64,000 bases of DNA from Pterobdella sp. o SKG-2022 (lineage: Eukaryota; Annelida; Clitellata; Hirudinida; Piscicolidae), in assembly GCA_964035795.1 (NCBI GenBank), contig OZ038325.1, positions 2,420,473 to 2,484,472 of the forward strand. The letters are read 5' to 3'. How positions within the stretch are numbered: the stretch's first letter is position 1; the number at the start of each line of letters is the position of its first letter. The notes beneath the pieces were generated by a model. It worked only from the letters and a program-made list of their open reading frames with translations, made no database searches and was not told the origin of the DNA. This document shows, one piece after another, positions 42,226 to 57,960 of the stretch. A program made the position numbers and the translations under genes.

Positions 42226-45200
42226 GTGTTCAAATGGATGTCTAGATAGATACACATCTTTAATTATTTATAAGTATGGTTGTTCACGAAGAAGCTCCAT
42301 GACTGCTTGTTTTTTATGTAAGTTTGTGTGTAGGTATGTGTGAGTGTCATGTCGATTATTTTGTGCACAAATTTAAGTTTTTTTTACAACTTTTTTGTTG
42401 TTAGAATCGCTAAACATTTTTATTTATTTTCGTTTTTTCTTGTTTTAATTTATAATTTTTTATTTTTTCTATTGTTTTTTTATTTTTATTCATTTTGTTG
42501 TTGTTGACCAAAATACACTATGTAGAAGTGTAAATATAATGGCGATGTGTATGTTTATTTTTATTGTTATTTTTATTATTATTTTTAATATTATTATTGT
42601 TACTATGATTATTAAGTCTATTTTCTCTTTAAAAATTTCCAAAATATTATTTCATTGAAGAATTTATTTTTGAAGTTTCTTCATTTTGTTTTTTTCCAAC
42701 GGAAGTTACGTCACTTAGTATAATCGAAATAATAGAAAAATGTTTCAAAAAAATAAAAAATAATTCAATAAAAAGCAATTAACCAGATGGGAAACTTGTG
42801 GAAAAAATATAAAAAATAAGAATAAAAATGAAAAACATAAATATAAGTAAAATGAAAAATAAATTATACAATAAAAAAAATGAAAAAACAAAACATGAAA
42901 TAAATATAGAAAAAAAGAAATAAAGAAGGTGAAAATAAAAGTTGATGTGTTGTACAACTTGTGCACAGTGCTGGAAAAACAATGATAAAAAAAATTCAAA
43001 AAATATAAAAAAAAATGAATAAGTAGTAATAGGGAAAAGTTGGAAAAAAGCGTTGAATTATCAAAAATAAAAACAAAAATGGAAACAAAATTCAAAAGAT
43101 TAGAGTAACTAAAAAATAAAAGACGAAGAAAAGAGAGAAATTTTAATCAACAAATAGAAAACAAAAAAACAATATATTAATTTGAAAGGTATAAAAATAA
43201 TTAAAACAATAATAATTTCAAAAACAAAAAAAAAATAATAATTATAATAATAAAATTAACAGTAAAAAAAACAACATGATAAAAAATAAAAAAAAAAATA
43301 AAAAAAACAATAGAATTAAAATAAACAAGCAATGGAAAGTATTGCAATGAAAATCAATAACTTTAGACCAAAAATGATTCGAAATAATAAAAATAACAGA
43401 ATCATAATAAAATCAAAATTAAGAGTAATAATAATAAATTAGCTTATACTATTAATAGAAGAAATCAATAAAAAAAGGAAACAACTAACCTTAAAAAAAA
43501 TTTAAAAAAATAGAAAATAATAACATCGAAATAACAATAATAATTAATGTTACTAACAACAGTATGAACTGTATAAAATAATACCGGCAATAAATGGATT
43601 GACGAGAAAATTATATCAAACTGAAAAATATCAGATCACATAATAATAAAAAAAAACAAAAATAAACCGGAAACAGTAAATAATATTACAAAAAGTAAAC
43701 AAACAAACTCTAAAAAATAATTCAGTAGCATCCAATTATTTTTTATTATGCCTCAAATTGTTTCATAATAATAAAAATTATTATTATCAATGTTTTTATT
43801 ATTATTGTTGTTTTTTTTATTTCTGTTTTTTATTTTTATTATTTTTATTGTTCTTATTATCAATGTTTTTATTATTTTCTAAATAATATTGTTTTTACCC
43901 TTATTATTATTATTATTTTTATTAAAACTTCAGTGTTTACATTTTCACTTTTCTATCATAGTATTGCTTTCATCATAAGTGTGTTGTTGTTATTATTTTT
44001 CAAAACATTTTCTCCAACATTGACGTCATATTCATGTTTCTAATATTTTTTTATTTATTACTGTTGCATTATTTTTATGTTTCTATATTTTGTTTATATT
44101 TTTTCTAAATCTCATTGTTATTTTTTATTATTGCTGTTGTGCTGAAATGTAGGTCAGTAAGGGCAGTGGACTTTAAGAAGTTGTATTCGTAAAAGAGAAA
44201 AAAAAATGTGTGCTAAAAATATCGAGCTAAAAAAATAAATATTGCACAAAATAAAAGAAAATAATAATAAGTTATATAATAAAATATTTATTTAAAAGCA
44301 TATGTTGAGAAAAAAAATTTAAATATGTATTCAATTTTTTTGTTTTTTCAAACAAAAAAAATTATTAAAACAAATGATAAATCTCAAAGATTAATGTAAG
44401 CTATAAATAATGTCAGCGATAAATACAAGAACATAAAAAATAATGAAAACAATAACAATAATAATAATAAAAATGATAATATTAACAATAATAATAATAA
44501 AAATAAAAACAATGATAATAATAAAAAGAAAGCAATAAACTGTTTACTATAGAAATTTGAAAATCTGACAAAATTCAACTTTTAATCAAAATTCATAAAA
44601 AACAATAGAAACAATTTTTATAATAATAATTTAAAACATAAATTTTAAAAAAAATAATACTCAAAGAAATATAAAAAAACGTAATAATAAAAATATAAAT
44701 TGGAAATAATAAATTCAAATTATTGGCATGAATAAATTTTGCATGATTACTTCAAATTACGGAAAAACGTTTTTTTTGAAACACGTTCAAAACAATCAGC
44801 CTATGTTTTGAGTTCACCAACACGTATCTGAAAAAGCTATGTTTCCATAAAGTAGAATAGCCTGCGACAATAATAATAAAACATACACATGTGTTTATTG
44901 AGCAAAACCCACAAAGCTTTTCGTAAAGGGTCCCACATTGAGGTCCCACACTAACCTCAATCAAAGGAGTATATTTAGGAAGACAAATGAATTGTATTGA
45001 GACTCAAAGCTTTCCGTTAACTGAGTAACATTTTCAAGTGGATCTTGTGTTTATTCATACAATTGTGTTAAGCTAATTCCTGCCCACTAGCATTTGTTTG
45101 TATTTACTATTGAATGAATGCTTGAATATAAATAATGAAATGAAATAATATCGGAAAATATTTTTTAAAAATCAAATCATAATGTCTTACCCGCAGAGAG

Positions 45201-45979
45201 AATTTGAAATATTGAAATGAGATTAATGGTTGCAACTTGGAAAATTTTGAATTATTTTTACATAATTCCACTTTTTTTTCATTATATGTATGAATCGCTT
45301 TCATTCTTATTATTATCAGTATTCGCTTTTTTATTAGATGTTATTATTATTGTTTTTTTTAATGGAGTTTAATTTTTTTTGAATATATTTTCATTTTTTT
45401 TTTGTTATTATTATTGCTTTTATTTTGATTTTTTTCTTTTGCTCTTATTTCGTATTTTTGCTGAACGTCAACAAATAACTTTGTAGGCATAACGATTAAA
45501 CACCCTAACAATAACAACAAAAATAGAAATAATAACAATATAATTATTGAAAACAATAAAAATAAGAATATTATATTTTTGATTTTTTTCAATTCTTAGT
45601 TTCTTTTATTTATTGTTATTGTTATTTTTATTTGCAGTGCTATTTTTTAAATATTTACATCAGGCTGAAATATTCAAACATTGAAAAATGTCCTTTTAAT
45701 AAGTTTTCCATGCTTTTTGTTGAATCTTGTTTACAACTCTCGCTGGAGTTAAATTTAGTTGTCAAAAAAAGATCAAAAATTGTGAAATTCTTCTTTTTAT
45801 TGCACTAATGTTTATATTCTGTTCCGGGAAATTTTGAAATATAATAACAAGTAATCATGAAGACAATAAAGATAAAAATATTTTAAAAATGAAAAATTTT
45901 GAAATAATATTTGATGAAATAATGAAAAAATAATAATTAGGAAAATAACAATAAAAATAACAACAAAAACAACAACATC

Positions 45980-46016
<37 letters not shown>

Positions 46017-46458
46017 CTTTGAGGTTTTGGTTTAAACGCGTGATTTATATTCAAGTTTAGTTGAACCAGTGAAAGAAGGAAAAACCATGAATAAACTCTA
46101 AATCTTATTTATGTATTGATTTTTTCTTTCGCATCAGACTTCTGAAAATTCCACCCAAGAATTTATAAATACCATTTACTCGTATATTTATTTATTAATT
46201 TTTTTAACTAATAATATATTTTCCATTTAACCACCCATCCATCTTTTTATTCATCCCACTATTTGCCACTTTCCACATCCACTCATCTCTTATTTCTCCT
46301 AACTCCATCATCCAAACATTCACTCACTCACCCCCATTCATTGCTTTTTTATTCATTTCCCAACCACCCTTCATTCACTTACCCATCCATCTACCCACCA
46401 CCCACTCTTCCATTCATCCACCTAACCACCTTTCCCCCCTTCTTCCACTCTTTATCCA
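41446..46458. other. AT-rich gene desert
   Basis: No coding region recognised. Contents: (GT)n at 42188-42222; A-rich runs at 42730-43700; (TTA/AAT)n patches; a perfect TGACGTCA at 44021-44028; an ATCC-type pyrimidine tract at 46225-46450 just 3' of the Stum-family stop codon. Apparent reading frames are poly-Asn/Ile/Phe artefacts. Confidence 0.6.
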
Positions 46459-49400
46459 TCACACTTCTTTATGGATACATCTCGTCAAAGCATCATAATC
46501 AGGACCAGGGACAGAATGGTGAACCAGATGGGATATAGAAAACGCGTTGATGGGATTTGAACCTAGGTTGTTCGGGTTGGGGTTTCTAATATTGGCACCG
46601 CTCACACGGGAGTTTGAGTGATACACAGTAGGACGAGTGAGCCTACGGGTGGGTGGATAGTTGGCAAGGTTGTTATTAGGCGTGGCGGTGCAAAGGGGGA
46701 GTGATGATAACCAGGCAAAAGATTGGAGTGGGTGGTTCTGGGGGGGCTGGGCAGGTTCTATAAGGATTGGTCTTTGGTGGAAGAAAAGAAGAGGTGGTGT
46801 TGATGATTGTTGTGGTTGTTGTTGTTGTGGTGGTGGTTGTTGTTGTGTTGTTGCGGGCAGTGCTTGTTGGTGTAGCTTCAACCGGGAGAACTCTTCTTTT
46901 AGATTGGTATTTTCAATGTTTTAACGATTTGTTGTTTTAATAAATGAAAAACACCATAAATTCAACAAAAAACTTTTAAATGAAAATTTGAAAAAATAAC
47001 TTCGGATAAATTTCTAAAAACAGAACACACCCGCGAGAAAAATGAACGCGACTCCCCAGACGACACTCCAAAAATAACCGAAGAGCAAAATAGGTGTGGT
47101 AATGAATTGTAACATCGACACCTTCCAGCATTTCATTAGTTTTGATTGTTGGGGAATATAATTGTTATTTTCATGATCATTATTTTATTTTTTTTTTGTT
47201 GGAATAGTTATTATATTTTATCACGGTTAATTATTAATACTATCAATTACACAGTAACCCCTAATTCAACTCTTATTCAAAAATCTGTCTACTCGTTCCC
47301 ACATAAATTCCACTACTACACCCACTTTGACATTGACAGCCACCACCACTCCTTTGGAATTCTTGAAGCCACTTCTGGGATGCGCCACACTACAAGCCAC
47401 CAACACTGCGGCCATCAGAGTTCCTAAAAAGGGTTAGGTTGTTTGGAGAGAATGTGGGTTGTTTGGAAAGTGGATGTTGTAAAAAGAGTGAGGTAGTTAG
47501 GAGAAGATGGATGTTGTGAACAGACTGGAGAATTTTGAGGTGTTTTGAGAGTGACGAGGGTTTCTGGAAAAAAAAGAAAGAGAATTTTATGAAAAAATGG
47601 TTAATACAAAGGTCAAGTAAAAAAGGATTTTCCGTAGAAAGTGATAGGTATAAGGTTAATGGAGAGAGAAGAGGGAGAGTATAGGATAGGTAGAATAAGT
47701 TGAATTCGTTTCAAAGTTTTTTGGTTTTGAACAGTATCAGATGTGCATACCTCTCAAATAGCTTTTGTTTCTATTAGCTCAGCAACCCCATCAATTAGCA
47801 CGATCGTTTATTTATTTTATATATCGTACTCCTTCATCCACGCACTCATCCCAACCGCCTACCTAACCAACAACCTATATCTTCCCACTTATCTAGTACC
47901 TAATCCACTTATCCATGCACCATTCCACTCATCCATTCACCAGCCTAGACACACCAACCCATGCCAGGCACAATGATGTTAGACAAACAGGTGAGAACAG
48001 CCAGGTACTTGGGCATGCAAGGAATCGATGACCTAAAACCAATTTCCTGTCTCTCTTCTCTTCTCTGATTTGACAGCCCTGTTTCCATAGTGATAAATGT
48101 CAATGGAGGCTTAGAGATGTGGGTTGATGGTTTTATGTTCGCTTGATAACTTTTTATGGGTGTGTTGTGTGCAGATTAGCTTTTAGTTATTTAAAGTTAA
48201 GTTCTAAAACATAACAATGGACCTTATTTTATCCTTATAGTTAATAATTTTTTATTTTTTGACACTTGCATGACTTTATATCAAATCAACACATCTACAT
48301 GACACGTTGTGCTATTTTGTACAACAATCATGCAATGGTGCAACACATTACATCAAACTACTATTCAGCTGCTGCATCCATCTATCTCACCTCACTATCT
48401 CATTCATTCATTTTCACTCACCAGTTCATCCCATCTTAGCAGCTCACCCATCCTTTACTACCCATATATCTCCTCCACCTACCCTCTCACCCATCATTCT
48501 CACCCACCTATTCATAAATTTATTTTCTACCACTTATCTAACTATCTCATCTACCCAATCCTCTCTCTTTTCCACCCATCCATTTAACCATTTTTCCTAC
48601 CTTCCCACCAACCATGATCTACCCCATAAGCTGGTCTGACAGGTCTCCAGATAGATGGAGAGTGACGTGGAGATGGGTGTTTTGATGGATTGATAGATAC
48701 CGTCAATAAATTACTCGATGACTCATTTGGGATTAATTCTATGACGTCAGAAGGTTGTTGATTGGTTGGTGAATTGAAATGGGATGGACTGGTTGATTGG
48801 GTGAGTTTATTGGTTGGAGGTGGATTGGATGGTTGATTTTGGGATGTGGTTTGATCAGATGTATGGATGGGTGGGAGATTGATGGATGGCTCATTGATAA
48901 ATGGATGGTGATGGGGTGAGGTGTTGAGATACACATTACATGAAGATATGTTGATGGTGTTGGGTGGTGAAGAAGAGTAAGATGATGGTGGTTCGGTTGT
49001 TGATGATGATGATGCTGGTAACACAATTGAAGCTGAGTTTGTGGAGTTTGTAGTTATTATTGTTGGCAGTTTAGTCGTTTTTGATTCAGTAACACATATA
49101 TTTTTCTCAAAATTATCCAACGCTTTTTGTTTAACTAAACTTTTATCTTCTCCGTCATAAAACCCACCATCATCTTCTTCATCATTCTCATTTGAACCAC
49201 CCATATCACCTTTATTGCTCCTATTACAAGCAGTAACTGGTCTACCATTTTTATTCAAGCCTCTCAGACCTCTACCACTTTTTGAATTTACACCATTACG
49301 ACCAACCTTCTCATCGTTGGGACCACCGCCATCACTATCACTACCTTTAACATCACCACCATCACTGCTAACACCATCTCTGCCACTACCATCATCATCA

Positions 49401-49816
49401 TTACCACCACCATCAGTACTATCCTTATTATCCCCATCATCCTTATCTTCACTTCTACCACCACCACCACCATCATCGCTATCACCACTTCTTTCACCAT
49501 TCTCATCATTCTTTCTGAAGCTTTCACTCCCTTTATCCATCCTCCAAAATCTGACCACTCTTTCCACACCACAACCATCATCACCATCGTCTTCTATAAC
49601 GTGTCTGAAACTGTTATCACTTAACACTTGTCTGGAATCGCCATTATCACTACTCCTATCATCTCTATTGTTTGTAATTTTAAAGTTAGTATCATTCTTA
49701 TCATTGGTTTTATGTTTTCCGCCATTTTTATTGTCTCTATTATCATTTACAGTGTATTTATTAAGACTTTTTTCTTTCTTCTTCCTGCTTTTTAACTTTT
49801 GCAGATAACTCGACAT
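46459..49816 (-). CDS. Stum/Spec3-family membrane protein with long N- and C-terminal extensions
   Basis: Drosophila Stum is needed for mechanical sensing in proprioceptive neurons. Exons 49816-48623, 48046-47959, 47423-47332, 47121-47031 and 46895-46459 close in phase to 633 aa. The core (about residues 399-490) carries the family pattern: SIPCMPKYLAVLTCLSNIIV, PGMGTLMAAVLVACSVAHP, then VSMLQFITTPILLFGYFW and SVVWGVAFIFLA, i.e. hydrophobic membrane segments with the PG.GT and WG motifs. Residues 1-398 are Lys-rich at first (MSSYLQKLKSRKKKEKSLNK), then Asp/Gly/Ser-rich, then Ser/Thr/Pro-rich. The C-terminal ~140 residues are Gln/Pro/Asn-rich. Vertebrate homologues are near 140 aa, so both tails are unusual. 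Family assignment rests on pattern recognition of the core. Confidence 0.82.
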
Positions 49817-51810
49817 AATTGATATTTAATTTTTTAAATAAATACTACTGTTTAATACTTTTTTTTTCGAAATTAATTATTCATATAGTTTCCCAAGATT
49901 TTTTGAGAAATACGTTTATAAATGCTGATTAAATATTTACGAAGGTTTAAAACACAACTGAATAACAAAGCCAACTGTTTTAACATAAGAGTGTTTACAT
50001 TCAAAAGTCAATTCAATCCTGAAAAATAGATTCATTTTTACCATAACCCGCACCACTTCACAACAACACTGTGGTAAATATAGGAGATCTTGTGGCATGG
50101 AGCCAAACGCAAATCAATCCTACTGATACATTATGTATGAATCTCACAACACTTCCAATAACTATATCTAACACAACTCTCTTCAACTAATTAACTTATA
50201 ATACTCGATTCAGTTAATAATCGCTCAGAGTAGCACCCTGTGAAATCCATAAATCGATCAGCTGAACCACCAACTAGAAACGATCTAGTGATTCACTTAC
50301 TCAAGTTGGTGAATAACACCTAAAATGGAGATTTGATACGATAGAATCCGTTACATTTTTGATAGTCTGCTTCACTTTACGAATCAATCAAATCCTTTTC
50401 ATAGCCCGTTTTTTTTTACCAAGAGTTGAAGTAAACTTTTTGAAATATCTGCCGAAGTGAGTCTTTCCAAATGGAGAACTTATATAAGGTTAGTTGGCGT
50501 TTTAATTGCTCAGTTGACTGTTGAAACTTTTGGGTCAACATTTAGACAAGTGTTTTAAACTTGAAATCATAGGCTTAACTTGATAGTTCTAATAATTGAG
50601 AGTTACTTTAATTAAAAAATAATAATTATTAATAGAGTAAATTTAAAAAAATATTATTATCATTAATAGTTAATTAAATACTGACGTAACTTTATTTTCA
50701 CGAGACCACTTAACATTTAAACATGACATTCAAATGTGCTATATAAATTTAGAATATTACTATAAATAGATCCTAATCACGTCACACCAAGTGAATTTTT
50801 ACGTCATTTAGCACGTTATATAAAATAAAGATAACCTGCTAATTCCCATTTATCGTTATAATATAGATTATAAGTCTTATCACAACCCAATAGATATTTA
50901 AATATTGTAATTATAAATAGCCAATACTGAACATGCACTAAGATATGAATAAATAATAAGGAAACAATGAATATTAATTAGCGTGAGATATATTTAATAT
51001 AAATATGCAAAATACTTATTAAATGTTTATACATCATTAATAATACTAATTTATATGGTTTAATAATACAAAAATGCTGTTATTTTTTGTCAAATAGTTG
51101 TTATCATTATATTAATGCTGGTAGTTGCGACGCACGCACAAACACACATGTACATTCGAACCAATCTAAATATAGATACAAGAAAGCATTTGAAAAGGTG
51201 AAAAAATGAAATTAAGTTGTCTTAAATAAGTCAGGATTCATGCTATGGTAACGATGGCTGCGGTGACTTAGGACTTTATGAATATTTATGAGGCTATAAA
51301 TAGCAATAATAAGGATAGTAGCAACAGTAACAATAAAAATATCAATGATAAAAAGCAACAAAAATGAATTTCATCACAAAAATATTATTAGTTATAAATA
51401 CTCACCTAGTTAAGAAAAATTAAATTGCATCAATCCTCTTCATTAAATTAGCAGAAAATTAAATATTCTACACTATAAATAGCAACATTGAATATTTACG
51501 TTAACACGTGAGTAATATAATAAAAAGATAAATAAAAGAATACGAAAAGAATGTCATGTAATAAATTGATTTCATTTTCATTTAGCCACACCGCCTCTCA
51601 CGTAATAATATATATATATATATAATTAGATCGACCTTTTTCACAAACAGCACACAGAGCGCATTAAAACCTCTAAAATATATAGGAAACCATGCAAATA
51701 AAAATCCCCCACCAACCACAGAAAATAAAACAAAATCCAAAAATAAGCTTACTCCAACCAATCAAAAAGCCATAATACACCAAACCCTGCCTCGAAATTG
51801 CTGCAGCCAA
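49817..51810. other. Intergenic region between Stum-family and UBE2E genes
   Basis: AT-rich with no exon. Holds a family B repeat copy (about 50378-50450) and a short stretch at 50229-50255 resembling 16525-16560. (TA)n at 51610-51624. The Stum-family promoter should lie just above 49816. Confidence 0.55.
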
Positions 51811-54024
<2,214 letters not shown>

Positions 54025-54853
54025 CTTCCACACAAGTCACTCTGTTGTAAATTTTTGTCTAGTTTTTGAAAGTCAAATTAACTGAATGTTAAACAAAAAA
54101 AATGTTAATATAATGTTACCAAACGAATAAATTTCTTAAAACTATTTGAATAAATCAATATAGATAAATAATATTAGATATTTATAAATAATATTAGATA
54201 ACTGAACTAAATTGATTTATTTATTTGATAAATATGCTGAAATTTTTATAAATTTATTAAAATTTTGAGAAACAATGACAACCAATCAATCGGCAAGTCA
54301 ATTAGACAATGCTTTTCAAAAAAGCTTTAAAAAGAAAAATTGTTGAATTTTTTGATGCAAAAAAAATTAATATTTACAAAAATTTATATTATTGAATATT
54401 TTTAATTGTAAAAGTTAATATTCGAATTGTAAGTTCAGTAAAATAACGATTAACTAAACTAAACAAAAGATGATAGACTAATGCTGAAAATATCAATGAA
54501 GAAACCAAAAAACATTGAAAAAATCTTCTTTTTTATAAAGAAAAACACTTACAACAAAAGATAAGTAATGAACCAATTTATTAAGACTTGAAGTTCTTAA
54601 ATTAAAATAAAAAATAGAGATAGAAAAGTCGGACCAAAGACACTTTAGCTACTTAAAAATTTTTTTAATAAAATGTAAGTTTTATGGATTGTATACAAAA
54701 TTTCAACCAAAAATAGTTAAAAATACCTATTTTTCCAAAAAACTTAAAACCATTCATCAAAACTCGTTTTACTGAAAGTAAACTTAAGTTTAAAAGCAAT
54801 TGTCTTGAATTTTAAATAAAATTGAAATACATAACTTGTATTGAAATCAAAAG

Positions 54854-57354
54854 ATGAAAATAGCGGTGGAAGGTTGTTGTCATGGAGAATTGGACCGCAT
54901 TTATTCCAGCGTTGAAGCTTTGGAAAAGAAAGAAGGAATCAAGGTTTGCATTATTTTTAAATCATAACAAATGTGTATTTTTTATTTGTTTGTTTTGTTT
55001 CTAAATTAAAATAAATACAAATCATGTAATCAACCACAACCACTTCATCTTAGATAGATCTGTTGATCATCTGTGGAGACTTCCAAGCTATAAGAAATCC
55101 CCAAGACCTTGAATGCATGGCTGTTTCTCAAAAATATAGAACTCTCAACACTTTTTACAAGTTTCCAATCTGATTATAGCTCCTATTTGAAGATGCAAAA
55201 TTTTCATGCTCATCTAAAACTATATAAAAAATGTTAAGGGCTTTTTGTATGATTTATTTTGAATATATTTTTCATAAATCCAATAACAACTCACTCAAAA
55301 AAAAGTAAACGAACAATACCAAAACCCTCAACCTCCACTATCCCTCGTTCTCAACCTCATATTTCCCACCAACCCACATTATAGATATTATTCTGGCGAG
55401 ATGGTAGCACCGATATTGACAATCTTCATTGGAGGCAACCACGAGTCATCTGCTTTCATGCAAGAACTGCCTTATGGAGGATGGGTGGCTCATAATATCT
55501 TCTATATGGGTCAGTGGTGTCGAGTGTTTTCTTGCGAAATGTTGTTTTGAATTTTTAGTTTCTAAATTGGTTGACTATACATACTTAGTTTGCAAGTTGT
55601 TTTCAATGTCAAAATTTTTTTCTGACAAGCCAGTTTTTAAAACTAGTAGCGTTTAGTTAGGTTTAATCACACTCAGGATATACCAACCAATCATTGCAGC
55701 TATGAGAGTTGCATGCCCCTACAAACACACTCTTCTCACAGGCTACTCAAATCTCATTCAAGTGGGAGGGTTGAGGGTGGCTGGCATATCAGGAATTTTT
55801 AAAGGCAGGGACTACTGCAGAGGCCACCATGAGAGACCACCCTATGACCAGGACTCAGTCAGGTCCTGTTACCATTGGAGGGATGTGGATGTCTTCAAGA
55901 TGAGACAGGTGTGGTGGGAATGGTTATGATGGTGTAGTGGTGGGGTTGTGGGGATGATGGTGGTTGAATAACAATGATGATAGTGATACTAATGTTGTGG
56001 TTTTGTGTGATGTTATGCGGTTTTTATGGCGTTAGTTGAAGGATTTTTTTTCATTTTTAATGATGAATACAATTTATGAATATGACAATAATCTCATCAT
56101 ATGACCACATGATATCAGGTGGCAGGTCACGTGGACATAATGCTCACCCATGATTGGCCCAGAGGCATCTATCATTTTGGTGACGTAGAGGGGTTATTGA
56201 GACATAAGACCTACTTCCGGAAAGAGGTAAGTTTTATTTGCGATTTTTATTGTTTTATGTAATGAATATTATTGAATTTCAAAAATATGAACTCAAAGTT
56301 TCATGAAAAAAATTTTTTAAATTTTTATTGAAAAAAAACTATAATAAATAATTGTCATTTCGCAGTTTTTGATTTGTGGAAACATCCCTTCATCTCCCAC
56401 CCACAACAGGTAGAAGAGAATTCACTGGGAAACCCAATCGGCCTGGAACTCTTGAAAGAAATGAAGCCTTCCTATTGGTTCTCAGCTCACCTACATTGCA
56501 AATTCTCTGCTCTCATTGGCCATCTTGTTAGTTGGCTTGTTATTCATGATTTATTATAATTAAATCATTTTTTATTTATTAAAATTTTTTCATTTATTAT
56601 AATTTTTATCATTTTTATTCAAATTTTGGTTTTTACTCATCATCAGGACGGAAAGCAAACGAAGTTTTTGGCACTTGACAAATGTCTACCCAGAAGAAAA
56701 TTCTTACAAGTAATCGACATCCCAACACCCAATTACGGCGCTCCATTCAAAATCAACCTCGATCCCGATTGGTTGGCTATTTTAAAATCAACTAATGACT
56801 TTATGAGAGTTTCAAAAGACATCAAACGATTGGACCAAAAAAAACGAGTCAGCAAAGACATAGAGGAAGTGAGAAGAACTTTCAATGGAGAGTATAGTTA
56901 TCCTTGCTCTTTCACGCCTACAGCACCCATCTACTTAACCAATAATAATAATAATAATAGAAAAAATAACAATAATAAAATAAATATCAACAAAAATAAC
57001 AATGAAAATGATCTATTATACATAAACGACCAAACGGAGTGGTGGTGTGGGAAGCTGGGGTTGAAGAATCCTTTCAAGGTTTTTAAGGAGAGTGGTTATG
57101 ATAATGATCTTTGTAACGTCACCGTTGATAATCCTGATGAAATAAAATTAGATGAAGAAGATGACTACGACGATGATGGTGATGATAGTAGTTGTGTTGT
57201 GAAATGTGTTAACCCAGATGAGATAAACTTGGATGATGATGATGAAGAAGAGGATGGGGATGATGTTAAAGAAGGAGATGGTAATGATGATGGTGAGAGT
57301 ACTGTTGGTGGTGAAAAAAAACTTCTGCCACCCATGACAAGCAAGCTGAAATGA
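54854..57354 (+). CDS. DBR1: Lariat debranching enzyme DBR1
   Basis: Metallophosphoesterase that cuts the 2'-5' bond of intron lariats, in the nucleus. Exons 54854-54943, 55054-55160, 55385-55509, 55742-55908, 56119-56226, 56410-56526 and 56647-57354 (TGA) close in phase to 473 aa. Active-site motifs: EGCCHGELD (Cys/His), [10 protein letters not shown] (Asp), [10 protein letters not shown] (Asn), [13 protein letters not shown] (His) and [11 protein letters not shown] (two His). The lariat-recognition region [20 protein letters not shown] and ALDKCLPRR are conserved. The C-terminal part is Asn-rich, then strongly acidic, with two NPDEI(N/K)LD motifs as in the vertebrate tail (INPDEIMLDE). The catalytic domain looks complete. 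For exon 4 an alternative acceptor at about 55700 was rejected because the 55742 site restores the family alignment. Confidence 0.95.
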
Positions 57355-57597
57355 AGTTTAATTATAATAATAACTGTGGTGATATTAAATAATTGTTACT
57401 AAAATATTCACTCTTTTGCAAGATGGGTGTACTGGATGCTTTGAATCTGCCTTATAGATATCATAGTTTGTTTATTACTTGTTATATTCATAATTAAATG
57501 TTTTTCATGATTGGACGTTTTATTTTATAGTTTCCCACGCTCGTAATATTTTCGAGTTACTAGTTCACTTAAGTTATTGTAATATACTTAGCATGTA
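57355..57597. other. DBR1 3' flank
   Basis: AT-rich DNA containing the probable 3' UTR and AATAAA-like words. Nothing else seen. Confidence 0.4.
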
Positions 57598-57960
57598 TAT
57601 GACGTTAAACTGCACCGATGATAGCGTTTCCGACTTGAAGCTGCTTTTCTGTTAAAACCTGGATAACAGTAGACTCCAGTGGCAGATATCGAAAAACTGA
57701 TATTCTGGTATTGTTGTCATTTGGCTTGGCGGATGATCTTTTTTTTTGTTGACATCGGCAAGACAATCTACCCAAGTGTGTGGAGGGCGAATCTTGAATT
57801 CGATAATTTCAAGTTGGACGTTAGCTCAAGTTGGCAATCTATAAAAATATTGTCCAAAAAAAACGGCCTTTTTTATAAATTACTCTATAGCGGTATCAAT
57901 TACCCAGGCCTACTGCTGTCAACCCCGGTCAATGGGACATGTACAGCAGTATAATCTGAT
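57598..57960 (+). repeat. Interspersed ~360-bp repeat, copy 2 (family A)
   Basis: Full-length match by eye to 8424-8790, same orientation, ending ACATGTACAGCAGTATAATC then TGATTGG. A frame of 91 codons is open here but is broken by a stop in copy 1. Confidence 0.78.

Noticed and set aside
46540..46570. B-box-like GGTTCAAATCC on the minus strand suggesting a tRNA or SINE
   Set aside because: It falls inside the last coding exon of the Stum-family gene and no matching A box or cloverleaf is present.
48584..48622. Stum-family exon 1 continuing to the stop at 48584
   Set aside because: A GTAGAT donor after PAYG at 48623 joins in phase to the exon encoding the conserved membrane core; the read-through tail VDHGWWEGRKNG has no support.
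57679..57954. 91-codon frame with hydrophobic start
   Set aside because: It lies inside repeat family A, and the other long copy has an in-frame stop at the same region.
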